From Pseudomonas frederiksbergensis (GTDB lineage: Bacteria; Pseudomonadota; Gammaproteobacteria; Pseudomonadales; Pseudomonadaceae): a stretch of DNA of 64,000 nucleotides. The translations under genes and the position numbers were made by a program. Of the stretch, positions 1 to 9,017 are shown in pieces. Numbering within the stretch: position 1 is the first letter of the stretch; each line of letters starts with the position of its first letter. Location: NCBI RefSeq assembly GCF_001874645.1, contig NZ_CP017886.1, forward strand, positions 992,001 to 1,056,000. The letters run 5' to 3'. The notes under the pieces are model-generated. The model did no database searches. It worked only from the letters and a program-made list of their open reading frames with translations, and was not told the DNA's origin.

Positions 1-2568
1 GTCCTGGGCGAAACGCTGCAACACACCGCCGGCTTCGTAGATCGAGACTTCTTCAGCCGTATCGAGACGGCACGTCACGGGCACCGACACCTGTTCACCG
101 TTCTGGCGAGTGATGACCAGGGTCAATGTGGCGCGCGGCGTGCGCTCGCCGATCACATCGAAGGTTTCAGTGCCGTCGATGCCCAGCGTCTTGCGGTCGG
201 TGCCCGGCTTGAACTCCAGCGGCAACACGCCCATGCCCACCAGGTTGGTGCGGTGGATGCGCTCGAAACCTTCGGCAGCAATGGCTTCGACACCGGCCAG
301 ACGCACACCCTTGGCTGCCCAGTCGCGGGACGAACCCTGACCGTAGTCGGCACCTGCGATGATGATCAGCGGCTGCTTGCGTTCCATGTAGGTTTCGATG
401 GCTTCCCACATACGCATCACTTTGCCTTCCGGCTCGACACGGGCCAGCGAACCCTGCTTGACCTTGCCATTTTCCTGAACCATTTCGTTGAACAGTTTCG
501 GGTTGGCGAAGGTCGCGCGTTGCGCGGTCAGGTGGTCACCGCGGTGAGTCGCGTAGGAGTTGAAGTCCTCTTCCGGCAGACCCATTTTCGCCAGGTATTC
601 GCCAGCGGCGCTGTCGAGCATGATGGCGTTGGACGGCGACAGGTGATCGGTGGTGATGTTGTCCGGCAGCACCGCCAGCGGGCGCATGCCCTTGAGCGGA
701 CGCGCCCCGGCCAGGGCGCCTTCCCAGTACGGCGGACGGCGGATGTAAGTGCTCATCTCGCGCCAGTCATACAGCGGTTTGACTTTCGGGCCAGTGTCTT
801 CGTGGATGGCGAACATCGGGATGTAAACCTGGCGGAACTGCTCCGGCTTGACCGAAGACTTGACCACCGCATCGATCTCTTCATCACTCGGCCAGATGTC
901 CTTGAGGCGGATTTCCTTACCGTCAGCTGTCAGGCCCAACACGTCTTTTTCGATGTCGAAACGGATGGTCCCGGCGATGGCGTAAGCCACCACCAACGGC
1001 GGCGACGCGAGGAACGCCTGCTTGGCGTACGGGTGAATCCGGCCGTCGAAGTTGCGGTTACCCGACAACACAGCGGTGGCATACAGGTCGCGGTCGATGA
1101 TCTCTTGCTGGATCACCGGGTCGAGTGCGCCGGACATGCCGTTGCACGTGGTGCAGGCGAATGCCACCACGCCGAAACCGAGTTGTTCCAGTTCAGAGGT
1201 CAGGCCGGCTTCATCCAGGTACAGCGCCACGGTTTTCGAACCCGGCGCCAGGGACGACTTGACCCACGGTTTGCGGGTCAGCCCCAGCGTGTTGGCGTTG
1301 CGTGCCAGCAGGCCGGCAGCGATGACGTTGCGCGGGTTGCTGGTGTTGGTGCAACTGGTGATGGCGGCGATGATCACTGCGCCGTCCGGCATCTGACCGG
1401 GCACTTCATCCCACTGGCCGGAGATGCCTTGAGCCGCGAGGTCAGAGGTGGCGACACGGGCGTGAGGATTGCTCGGCCCCGCCATGTTGCGCACCACCGA
1501 AGACAGGTCGAAGGTCAAGCCGCGCTCGTATTGCGCGCCCTTCAGGCTATCGGCCCACAGGCCCGTGGTCTTGGCATAATTCTCGACCAACTGCACTTGC
1601 TCGTCTTCGCGGCCGGTGAGTTTCAGGTAGTCGATGGTCTGCTGGTCGATGTAGAACATCGCTGCGGTGGCGCCGTATTCCGGAGCCATGTTGGAAATGG
1701 TTGCACGGTCGCCGAGGGTCAGCCTTGATGCCCCTTCACCAAAGAACTCCAGCCAGGCACCAACCACTTTTTGTTGGCGCAGGAACTCGGTCAACGCCAG
1801 CACCATGTCAGTCGCGGTGATGCCCGGCTGCAGCTTGCCCATCAGTTCGACACCAACGCTTTCCGGCAGGCGCATCCACGACGCGCGACCTAGCATCACG
1901 CTTTCCGCTTCCAGACCACCAACACCGATGGCGATTACGCCCAGGGCATCGACGTGCGGGGTGTGACTGTCGGTGCCGACGCAGGTGTCCGGGAAGGCCA
2001 CGCCATCGCGCACCTGGATCACCGGAGACATTTTCTCCAGGTTGATCTGGTGCATGATGCCGTTGCCCGGCGGGATCACGTCGACGTTCTTGAACGCCTT
2101 CTTGGTCCAATTGATGAAGTGGAAACGGTCTTCGTTACGACGATCTTCGATGGCGCGGTTCTTTTCGAACGCCTCTGGATCGAAGCCACCGCGCTCGACC
2201 GCCAGCGAGTGGTCGACGATCAATTGCGTCGGCACCACCGGATTCACTTGCGCAGGATCGCCGCCTTGCAGGGCAATGGCATCACGCAGGCCGGCGAGGT
2301 CCACCAGTGCGGTCTGGCCGAGAATGTCGTGGCACACCACACGGGCCGGGAACCACGGGAAGTCGAGGTCGCGTTTGCGCTCGATGAACTGCTTCAGGGA
2401 TTCGGTGAGCGTGGCCGGGTCACAGCGACGCACCAGGTTTTCCGCCAGTACGCGGGAGGTGTACGGCAGAGTGTCGTAGGCGCCAGGCTGGATGGCCTCG
2501 ACTGCCGCACGGACGTCGAAGTAATCCAGATGGCTGCCGGGCAGCGGTTTACGGAAATCTGTGTTCAT
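1..2568 (-). CDS. acnD: 2-methylcitrate dehydratase, Fe/S-dependent (AcnD), 3' end cut by window edge
   Basis: Reading leftward from ATG 2566-2568, 856 codons stay open to base 1. AcnD is an aconitase-superfamily enzyme that, with PrpF, dehydrates 2-methylcitrate in the methylcitrate cycle for propionyl-CoA. The translation shows the aconitase signatures GTDSHTPHVD, SCTNTSNP and CTTCNG, the last two carrying the cysteines that ligate the 4Fe-4S cluster, and a C-terminal swivel domain with GADYGQGSSRDW. AcnD proteins are about 860-870 residues, so only a few residues should be missing. It lies 114 bases after prpC in a leftward operon (regulator, prpB, prpC, acnD); prpF is expected just beyond the edge. 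The alternative is plain aconitase AcnA, but the neighbours make AcnD much more likely. Confidence 0.95.
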   Translation of the reverse strand, partial: MNTDFRKPLPGSHLDYFDVRAAVEAIQPGAYDTLPYTSRVLAENLVRRCDPATLTESLKQFIERKRDLDFPWFPARVVCHDILGQTALVDLAGLRDAIALQGGDPAQVNPVVPTQLIVDHSLAVERGGFDPEAFEKNRAIEDRRNEDRFHFINWTKKAFKNVDVIPPGNGIMHQINLEKMSPVIQVRDGVAFPDTCVGTDSHTPHVDALGVIAIGVGGLEAESVMLGRASWMRLPESVGVELMGKLQPGITATDMVLALTEFLRQQKVVGAWLEFFGEGASRLTLGDRATISNMAPEYGATAAMFYIDQQTIDYLKLTGREDEQVQLVENYAKTTGLWADSLKGAQYERGLTFDLSSVVRNMAGPSNPHARVATSDLAAQGISGQWDEVPGQMPDGAVIIAAITSCTNTSNPRNVIAAGLLARNANTLGLTRKPWVKSSLAPGSKTVALYLDEAGLTSELEQLGFGVVAFACTTCNGMSGALDPVIQQEIIDRDLYATAVLSGNRNFDGRIHPYAKQAFLASPPLVVAYAIAGTIRFDIEKDVLGLTADGKEIRLKDIWPSDEEIDAVVKSSVKPEQFRQVYIPMFAIHEDTGPKVKPLYDWREMSTYIRRPPYWEGALAGARPLKGMRPLAVLPDNITTDHLSPSNAIMLDSAAGEYLAKMGLPEEDFNSYATHRGDHLTAQRATFANPKLFNEMVQENGKVKQGSLARVEPEGKVMRMWEAIETYMERKQPLIIIAGADYGQGSSRDWAAKGVRLAGVEAIAAEGFERIHRTNLVGMGVLPLEFKPGTDRKTLGIDGTETFDVIGERTPRATLTLVITRQNGEQVSVPVTCRLDTAEEVSIYEAGGVLQRFAQD

Positions 2569-2682
2569 CGTCAGGACTCGGTCACGGTGATTGCAAAGGA
2601 GGCGCCTGGCACCAGCGCTGAATTCAACTTGATCTACTGTGGGTTCCCGGTTTCTTCAGCTACCAGTGCCAAACCCCACCAT

Positions 2683-3810
2683 TCAGCGTTGTTCGATTGG
2701 CACGAACTTGCGCTGTTCGACGCCGACGTACTCGGCGCTCGGGCGGATGATGCGGTTGTTGGCACGCTGTTCGAACACATGCGCCGCCCAACCGGTCAGG
2801 CGCGAGCAAACGAAAATCGGCGTGAACAGCTTGGTCGGAATGCCCATGAAGTGGTACGCCGAGGCATGGTAGAAGTCGGCGTTGGGGAACAGTTTCTTCT
2901 GTTCCCACATGGTCTTGTCGATGGCTTCGGAAACCGCGAACAACACCTTGTCACCGACTTCGTCAGCGAGCTTTTTCGACCAGCCCTTGATCACTTCATT
3001 GCGCGGGTCGTTGTCTTTGTAGATCGCGTGACCGAAGCCCATGATCTTGTCTTTGCGCTCGAGCATGCCGAGGGTGCCTTTGATCGCCTCTTCCGGCGAC
3101 GCGAAGCGCTCGATCATTTCCATCGCCGCTTCGTTGGCGCCGCCATGCAGCGGGCCGCGCAGGGAGCCGATGGCCGCGGTGACGCAGGAGAACAGGTCGG
3201 ACAAGGTCGATGCACAAACGCGGGCGGTGAAGGTCGACGCGTTGAATTCGTGTTCCGCATACAGGATCAGCGAAACGTTCATCACCTTGACGTGCAACTC
3301 GCTCGGTTTCTTGTCGTGCAGCAGGTGCAGGAAATGCCCGCCGATCGACTCCTCATCGGTCACGCAGTTGATGCGTTGACCGTCGTGGCTGAAGCGATAC
3401 CAGTAGCACATGATCGCCGGGAACGCGGCCAGCAGCCGGTCGGTTTTGTCATGTTGCTCAGAGAAGTTTTGCTCCGGTTCAAGGTTGCCCAAAAACGAGC
3501 AACCGGTGCGCATCACGTCCATTGGGTGCGCGTCCGCCGGAATGCGTTCGAGCACTTCCTTCAGCGCTTGCGGCAGGTCACGCAGCTTGCTCAGCTTGCT
3601 GATGTAGGCCGCCAGTTGCGCCTTGTTTGGCAACTCGCCGTACAGCAGCATGTACGCCACTTCTTCGAAATGCGCTTCGGCCGCCAGTTCGCGAACGTCA
3701 TAGCCGCGATAGGTCAGGCCTGCGCCTTCTTGTCCCACGGTGGACAATGCGGTTTGCCCGGCCACCTGGCCACGCAGCCCGGCGCCACTCAATACTTTTG
3801 CTTCGGCCAT
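2683..3810 (-). CDS. prpC: 2-methylcitrate synthase
   Basis: This 375-residue protein of the citrate synthase fold condenses propionyl-CoA with oxaloacetate to 2-methylcitrate in the cytoplasm. Visible signatures are GPLHGGANEAAMEM (catalytic His region), GFGHAIYKDNDPR (second catalytic His and substrate-binding Arg) and RLTGWAAH near the C-terminus. The open frame extends upstream to 3978, but the start at 3808-3810 (MAEAKVLSG) is preferred because GGAGA lies a few bases upstream and the extra residues run through the REP element. Length fits short PrpC enzymes (about 375) rather than GltA (about 430). It is between prpB and acnD on the same strand. Confidence 0.96.
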   Translation of the reverse strand: MAEAKVLSGAGLRGQVAGQTALSTVGQEGAGLTYRGYDVRELAAEAHFEEVAYMLLYGELPNKAQLAAYISKLSKLRDLPQALKEVLERIPADAHPMDVMRTGCSFLGNLEPEQNFSEQHDKTDRLLAAFPAIMCYWYRFSHDGQRINCVTDEESIGGHFLHLLHDKKPSELHVKVMNVSLILYAEHEFNASTFTARVCASTLSDLFSCVTAAIGSLRGPLHGGANEAAMEMIERFASPEEAIKGTLGMLERKDKIMGFGHAIYKDNDPRNEVIKGWSKKLADEVGDKVLFAVSEAIDKTMWEQKKLFPNADFYHASAYHFMGIPTKLFTPIFVCSRLTGWAAHVFEQRANNRIIRPSAEYVGVEQRKFVPIEQR

Positions 3811-3864
3811 TGCTGTCTCCAATTTTGAATTTGTTCGGGAATCTGCAATTTTTGGGGGATGCCG

Positions 3865-3948
3865 AAAAGATCGCAGCCTTCGGCAGCTCCTACATTGATC
3901 GAGCCTGGCAACATCCCTGTAGGAGCTGCCGCAGGCTGCGATCTTTTG
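3865..3948. repeat. REP doublet (inverted pair) between prpC and prpB
   Basis: Two inverted copies of a REP-type unit, one reading AAAAGATCGCAGCC and the other ending GGCTGCGATCTTTTGAT, are separated by about 20 bases. The same unit recurs as inverted pairs at 10388-10465 and 63526-63621. Pairs like this in Pseudomonas are REPINs, mobilised by RAYT transposases; no RAYT gene is in this window. The pair splits the prp operon and could affect mRNA stability between prpB and prpC. Confidence 0.85.
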
Positions 3949-3952
3949 ATCC

Positions 3953-4843
3953 TTATTTCTTCGCAGCAAACAACGCATCGAGCTTCTGCTCGAAGGTGTG
4001 GTAATCGATGCGATCGTAAAGCTCCATGCGAGTTTGCATGGTGTCGATGACGTTCTGTTGCGTGCCGTCGCGGCGGATCGCGGTGTAAACGTTTTCCGCC
4101 GCTTTGTTCATGGCGCGGAAGGCCGACAGCGGGTACAGCACCAGCGACACACCAACAGACCCAAGCTGCTCGGTGGTGTAGAGCGGCGTCGAGCCGAATT
4201 CGGTGATGTTGGCCAGGATCGGCGCTTTGACGCGGCTGGCGAACAGCTTGTACATCTCAAGCTCGGTGATGGCTTCCGGGAACACCATGTCGGCGCCGGC
4301 TTCGATGCATGCCGCGGCGCGATCCAGTGCCGACTCCAGACCTTCTACCGCCAGGGCGTCGGTGCGGGCCATGATCACGAAGCTGTCATCGGTACGCGCG
4401 TCGACCGCAGCCTTGATCCGGTCGACCATTTCCTGCTGGGAAACGATCTCTTTATTCGGACGGTGACCGCAGCGCTTGGCGCCGACCTGGTCTTCGATGT
4501 GGATCGCCGCCGCGCCGAACTTGATCATCGACTTCACGGTGCGCGCGACGTTGAACGCCGAGGAACCAAAACCGGTGTCCACGTCCACCAACAGCGGCAG
4601 GTCGCAGACATCGGTGATCCGGCGTACGTCGGTCAACACGTCATCAAGACCGGTAATGCCCAGGTCCGGCACACCGAGAGAACCGGCAGCGACCCCGCCA
4701 CCGGACAGATAAATAGCCTTGAAACCGGCGCGCTTGGCCAGCAGCGCATGGTTGGCGTTGATCGTGCCGACCACTTGCAAAGGATGCTCGCTGGCAACCG
4801 CATCGCGGAAACGCTGGCCTGGTGTGCTCTTGTTCGAACTCAT
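3953..4843 (-). CDS. prpB: 2-methylisocitrate lyase
   Basis: This 296-residue isocitrate-lyase-superfamily enzyme cleaves 2-methylisocitrate to pyruvate and succinate, the last step of the methylcitrate cycle. The catalytic loop KRCGHRPNK is present with its active-site Cys, along with LVDVDTGFG (Mg-binding Asp) and HIEDQVG. GAGGTGAG precedes the ATG at 4841-4843 at good spacing. The start overlaps the stop of the upstream GntR gene by four bases (ATGA), so regulator and lyase are translationally coupled. Confidence 0.97.
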   Translation of the reverse strand: MSSNKSTPGQRFRDAVASEHPLQVVGTINANHALLAKRAGFKAIYLSGGGVAAGSLGVPDLGITGLDDVLTDVRRITDVCDLPLLVDVDTGFGSSAFNVARTVKSMIKFGAAAIHIEDQVGAKRCGHRPNKEIVSQQEMVDRIKAAVDARTDDSFVIMARTDALAVEGLESALDRAAACIEAGADMVFPEAITELEMYKLFASRVKAPILANITEFGSTPLYTTEQLGSVGVSLVLYPLSAFRAMNKAAENVYTAIRRDGTQQNVIDTMQTRMELYDRIDYHTFEQKLDALFAAKK

Positions 4844-5562
4844 GACTCACCTCGTGGAGTGGCTGTCTGATGGGCTCCGTCCTGATAGTGACGGGCGATA
4901 TTGCGTTTTGAAGCGCCGATGTGACGACGCATCAACAACTCGGCCAATTCACCGTCACGGTCGGCGATGGCATCGAGAATCCGGTGGTGCTCGGCGAACG
5001 CCTGGCGCGGCCGATTGGGCGTGGCGGAAAACTGGATGCGGTACATGCGCACCAATTGATACAGCTCGCCGCAGAGCATTTGCGTCAGCGTGCGGTTGCC
5101 GCTGCCTTGAATGATCCGGTAGTGGAAGTCAAAGTCGCCTTCCTGCTGGTAGTAGCCAACGCCGGCCTGAAACGCCGCATCGCGCTCGTGGGTTTCCAGC
5201 ACCTGACGCAGCTCGTCGATTTCCTCGGCAGTCATGCGTTCGGCGGCCAAGCGACAAGCCATGCCTTCCAGGGACTCGCGAATTTCGTAGAGTTCAAGCA
5301 GCTCGGCGTGACTCAGCGACACCACCCTGGCCCCCACATGCGGGACGCGAACCAGCAGGCGCTGACCTTCCAGACGATGGATCGCCTCGCGCAATGGCCC
5401 GCGGCTGATGCCGTAAGTGCGCGCTAGCTCAGGCTCGGAGATCTTGCTGCCCGGGGCGATCTCGCCTTTGACGATGGCCGCCTGAATGCGTCGGAAGACG
5501 TTTTCGGAAAGGGTTTCCGAATCGTCTGACGCCATCACCGGGGGATCGAGTTGTTCTAGCAT
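4840..5562 (-). CDS. GntR-family regulator of the prp operon (FCD subfamily)
   Basis: A 240-residue FadR/FCD-type GntR regulator. An N-terminal winged helix (about residues 15-80, with [18 protein letters not shown]) is followed by an all-helical FCD ligand domain. The start at 5560-5562 (MLEQLDPP) is chosen because GAGGTG lies 8 bases upstream. The longer frame to 5646 would start inside a perfect palindrome that looks like this protein's operator. It is the first gene of the prp operon and overlaps prpB by 4 bases, so an autoregulatory repressor released by 2-methylcitrate or a related acid is the obvious model (inference). Confidence 0.9.
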   Translation of the reverse strand: MLEQLDPPVMASDDSETLSENVFRRIQAAIVKGEIAPGSKISEPELARTYGISRGPLREAIHRLEGQRLLVRVPHVGARVVSLSHAELLELYEIRESLEGMACRLAAERMTAEEIDELRQVLETHERDAAFQAGVGYYQQEGDFDFHYRIIQGSGNRTLTQMLCGELYQLVRMYRIQFSATPNRPRQAFAEHHRILDAIADRDGELAELLMRRHIGASKRNIARHYQDGAHQTATPRGES

Positions 5563-5647
5563 ATTGTCGACACCTCGCAAACCAATGCGGCAAAAACTAA
5601 CCAATATCGCGCAATCAGTCAAAGGAAATAGATCTATTGTCGACAAT
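5563..5647. promoter_or_regulatory. Candidate GntR operators upstream of the prp operon
   Basis: A perfect 12-bp palindrome ATTGTCGACAAT lies at 5636-5647. A second copy of ATTGTCGACA lies at 5563-5572, directly at the start of the regulator gene. Short dyads of this kind are typical of FCD-type GntR repressors. Two sites about 73 bp apart would bracket the promoter. Assignment to this regulator is inferred from position. Confidence 0.65.
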
Positions 5648-5832
5648 CATCTAATAAACGCCTTAGGTAAAACCTAAGTAAAGGACAGACCCGCGGCTGG
5701 CGCCATAAAACCACCGTGCTAGAATGCCGCCCGCATTTGTCTGTCATCTTTTTATGGCAGGCATGAGAAGGAGCTTGCGCAGCAATGCCAGTCGCCTTGA
5801 ACCGAAGAACGGACGGCACCGCGCCAGGATCT

Positions 5833-6369
5833 ATGAGACTCAAGCCCTTCACCCTGTTGTTCTGCCTACTCTGCCTGCCAGGTCTCGCTATCGCAGGCGA
5901 AAAGACTGTGTACGGTCTCAACGAGTACGCACAGCTGGCAGGGATCGACCTGGAAGTCGCGGCCAAACTCGACACCGGGGCCAAAACCGCCTCCCTCAGT
6001 GCCCGTGATATCAAGCGCTTCAAACGCAATGGCGAATCGTGGGTGCGCTTTTATCTGGCCATCGACACCGCCCACTCGCACCCGATCGAGCGCCCTTTGG
6101 CACGGGTCAGCAAAATCAAACGCCGCGCGGGCGACTTCGATCCCGAGGAAGGCAAGCAGTACACCGCTCGTCCGGTGATCGAGCTGGATATCTGCATGGG
6201 GACGGCACTGCGCAGCATAGAAGTGAACCTGACCGACCGAAGTGCATTCCAATACCCGCTTTTGATCGGTTCCGAAGCCTTGAAACGCTTTGATGCGCTG
6301 GTCGACCCCAGTCTTAAATACGCTGCTGGCAAACCCGCCTGCGCCACCGACGCTCATACCGCAGAGTAA
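5833..6369 (+). CDS. Retropepsin-like aspartic (ATP-dependent zinc) protease, exported
   Basis: Protein of 178 residues from ATG 5833. It begins with a clear signal peptide (MRLKPF, hydrophobic stretch, cut near AIA/GE), then a single-domain aspartic protease fold with catalytic LDTGAKTASL (Asp47). It belongs to the family often annotated as ATP-dependent zinc protease (PF05618), though the DTGA motif is that of a retropepsin. An upstream ATG at 5785 is in frame but would bury the signal peptide. The stop overlaps the next start (TAATG). Together with the next two genes it forms a module conserved in gammaproteobacteria. Periplasmic processing of a partner or envelope substrate is the likely role. 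Confidence 0.85.
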   Translation: MRLKPFTLLFCLLCLPGLAIAGEKTVYGLNEYAQLAGIDLEVAAKLDTGAKTASLSARDIKRFKRNGESWVRFYLAIDTAHSHPIERPLARVSKIKRRAGDFDPEEGKQYTARPVIELDICMGTALRSIEVNLTDRSAFQYPLLIGSEALKRFDALVDPSLKYAAGKPACATDAHTAE

Positions 6370-7907
6370 TGCCCATGCGCTCTCTTACCCTCCACCTGAA
6401 AATCCTGATCGCCCTATTGGTGGTGCTGGGCATTTCAGTTACGGCCTATCAGATTTTCGTGCTGGGTATTCCGGTGACCGAAGACGCCACCGACGACTTG
6501 TGGAACATCGACGCCAAGGTCGAGTTCGTCGCCAGTGCCAAGGACCCGGTCAAGATTCAGATGTTCGTGCCACCGTTGAGCCGCGATTACGTCAGCCTCA
6601 ATGAAAGCTTTATCTCCAACAACTATGGCGTTGCGGTAAACCGCGTCGACGGCAACCGCAAGGTCACCTGGTCGGCACGTCGGGCCAAGGGCAACCAGAC
6701 GCTTTACTACCGCCTGGTGCTGACCAAGCGCTATACCGGTGAGAAATCCAAAGTCAAAGGCCCGACCTTCCGCGATAGCATCGCCGTCGAAGGCCCGGAA
6801 AAAATCGCCGCCGATGCCCTGCTCGCCCCCATTCGCCAGCACTCGGCAGACGTCGAGACCTTCATCGGCGAAGCGATCAAACGCGTCAACAACTCCAATG
6901 ACGACAACGCAAAACTGCTGCTGGCCGGTGATCCGTCACCGGCGCACAAAGCGAAAATCGTCGAGCTGCTGCTGTCCATTGCCCACGTACCGATGGAAAA
7001 GGTCCACACCATCCGCCTGGTAGCCGATCAGCCGCAAACCCCGGAGCTCTGGCTCCGTAGCTTCAATGGCACTGACTGGCTGTACTTCAACCCGGAAACC
7101 GGCGAGCAGGGCCTGCCCACCGATCGCCTGCTGTGGTGGACCGGCGATGACAACCTGATCACTGTCGAGGGCGGCAAGAAAGCCAACGTCACCTTCAGCC
7201 TGAACAACAGCGAAATGAACGCCATTCGCCTGGCCAAGCTGACCGACGAAAACACCGACGCCAGCTTCCTTGATTACTCGCTGTACGGCTTGCCGCTGCA
7301 AACCCAGCAAACCTTCATGATTATGGTGATGATCCCGATCGGCGTGCTGGTTATCCTGATCCTGCGCAACCTGATCGGCTTGCAGACCCTCGGCACCTTT
7401 ACCCCGGTGCTGATTGCTCTGGCCTTCCGCGAAACCGGGTTGGGCTTTGGTATTGCGCTGTTTACAGTGATCACGGCGCTGGGGCTGTCGCTGCGCTCCT
7501 ACCTTGAGCACCTGAAGTTGCAAATGCTCCCGAGGCTGTCGGTGGTGCTGACCTTCGTCGTGGTGCTGATTGCCGCCATCAGCCTGTTCAGCCATAAGCT
7601 TGGCCTGGAGCGCGGGCTGTCGGTGGCGCTGTTCCCGATGGTGATTCTGACCATGACCATCGAACGCCTGTCGATCACCTGGGAAGAACGCGGCGCCGGG
7701 CATGCGTTGAAAGTCGCGATGGGTACGCTGTTGGCCGCCTCTCTGGGACACCTGATCATGAGTATTCCGGAACTGGTGTATTTCGTGTTCACCTTCCCGG
7801 CGATCCTGTTGATCCTGGTGGGTTTCATGCTGGCCATGGGTCGCTATCGCGGCTACCGCCTGACCGAGCTGATGCGCTTCAAAGCCTTCATCAAGGCCGA
7901 TTCGTAA
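6369..7907 (+). CDS. Inactive transglutaminase fused to seven membrane helices
   Basis: A 512-residue membrane protein. One N-terminal helix (about residues 10-30) anchors a periplasmic region of roughly 270 residues with the inactive transglutaminase fold, followed by seven hydrophobic segments from about residue 313 (MIMVMIPIGVLVILIL) to the end. This matches the families named Transglut_i_TM and 7TM_transglut. It overlaps both neighbours by one base (TAATG), so the three genes are one translational unit. The joint layout of protease, pseudo-enzyme sensor and ATP-grasp ligase suggests envelope stress or cell-wall adaptation. The substrate is unknown. Confidence 0.88.
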   Translation: MPMRSLTLHLKILIALLVVLGISVTAYQIFVLGIPVTEDATDDLWNIDAKVEFVASAKDPVKIQMFVPPLSRDYVSLNESFISNNYGVAVNRVDGNRKVTWSARRAKGNQTLYYRLVLTKRYTGEKSKVKGPTFRDSIAVEGPEKIAADALLAPIRQHSADVETFIGEAIKRVNNSNDDNAKLLLAGDPSPAHKAKIVELLLSIAHVPMEKVHTIRLVADQPQTPELWLRSFNGTDWLYFNPETGEQGLPTDRLLWWTGDDNLITVEGGKKANVTFSLNNSEMNAIRLAKLTDENTDASFLDYSLYGLPLQTQQTFMIMVMIPIGVLVILILRNLIGLQTLGTFTPVLIALAFRETGLGFGIALFTVITALGLSLRSYLEHLKLQMLPRLSVVLTFVVVLIAAISLFSHKLGLERGLSVALFPMVILTMTIERLSITWEERGAGHALKVAMGTLLAASLGHLIMSIPELVYFVFTFPAILLILVGFMLAMGRYRGYRLTELMRFKAFIKADS

Positions 7908-8893
7908 TGTTCGGTTTCTGGAAGACCTGGAAGGCCTTGCACGCCCGGGGCATCATGGGCATCAACCGGCGCAACGCTGACTACGTACTCAAGTACAACA
8001 AGCGCAGCCTGTACCCGATTGTCGATGACAAGATCATCACCAAGGAACGCGCAATCAAGGCCGGCATTCACGTGCCGGAAATGTACGGCGTGATCTCCAC
8101 CGAGAAAGAAATCGAAAAACTCGACGAAATCATCGGCAACCACAGCGACTTCGTGATCAAACCGGCACAGGGTGCCGGCGGTGACGGCATTCTGGTGATC
8201 GCTGATCGCTTCGAGGGCCAGTACCGCACGGTTTCCGGAAAGATCATCAGCCATGAAGAAATCGAGCACCAGATTTCCAGCATTCTGACCGGGCTCTATT
8301 CACTGGGTGGTCACCGCGACCGTGCGCTGATCGAATACAGGGTGATTCCCGACCAAATCTTCAAAAGCATCAGTTATGAAGGCGTGCCGGACATCCGCAT
8401 CATCGTGCTGATGGGTTACCCGGTGATGGCCATGCTGCGCTTGCCCACCCGGCAATCCAGCGGCAAGGCCAACCTGCACCAGGGCGCTATCGGCGTCGGT
8501 GTCGACCTGGCCACCGGCCTGACCTTGCGCGGCACCTGGCTGAACAAATTCATCACCAAACACCCGGACACCACCAACGCGGTGGATGGCGTGCAACTGC
8601 CCTACTGGGACGGTTTCATGAAGCTCGCCGCCAGCTGTTATGAGCTGTGTGGCCTGGGCTACATCGGCGTCGACATGGTGCTGGACCAGGAAAAAGGCCC
8701 GCTGATTCTCGAACTCAACGCGCGGCCCGGGCTGAACATTCAGATTGCCAATGACTGCGGGTTGACCTCGCGTACTCATGCAGTCGAGGCACGCCTGGAA
8801 GAGCTGAAGGCCAGAGGGATTACCGAAACGCCGCAAGAACGGGTGGAGTTTGTTCAGGAGATGTTTGGGCACATTCCCTCGGCTGAAGACTAA
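7907..8893 (+). CDS. Alpha-L-glutamate ligase-like protein (RimK-related ATP-grasp)
   Basis: A cytoplasmic ATP-grasp protein of 328 residues. Visible ATP-grasp elements are FVIKPAQGAGGDGILVI (phosphate-binding strand-loop) and LILELNARPGLNIQIAN (metal-binding Glu/Asn). The family is a RimK relative (TIGR02291 type) that always sits beside the transglutaminase-like membrane protein. A peptide-bond-forming activity adding glutamate or a similar amino acid to an unknown acceptor is expected from the fold but is not shown. The TAATG overlap with the upstream gene supports coupling. Confidence 0.88.
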   Translation: MFGFWKTWKALHARGIMGINRRNADYVLKYNKRSLYPIVDDKIITKERAIKAGIHVPEMYGVISTEKEIEKLDEIIGNHSDFVIKPAQGAGGDGILVIADRFEGQYRTVSGKIISHEEIEHQISSILTGLYSLGGHRDRALIEYRVIPDQIFKSISYEGVPDIRIIVLMGYPVMAMLRLPTRQSSGKANLHQGAIGVGVDLATGLTLRGTWLNKFITKHPDTTNAVDGVQLPYWDGFMKLAASCYELCGLGYIGVDMVLDQEKGPLILELNARPGLNIQIANDCGLTSRTHAVEARLEELKARGITETPQERVEFVQEMFGHIPSAED

Positions 8894-9017
8894 GCTCCCT
8901 CGCCACAGGGGTTGTGCAGCCGTACATGATGTATCTCTTCCCGACATCCCCTCTAGGAGCAAATCCTGCAGAGGACTACAATCGCCACCCCGCCTCGATG
9001 GCTGATCTACCCCGCTC

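Noticed and set aside
253..1728. Long plus-strand frame of 491 codons opposite acnD
   Set aside because: It is antisense to an unmistakable aconitase-family gene in the third-position pattern of GC-rich DNA; no ribosome site or domain.
1954..3828. Plus-strand frame of 624 codons opposite acnD/prpC
   Set aside because: Spans two genes and their spacer on the other strand; typical GC-rich shadow.
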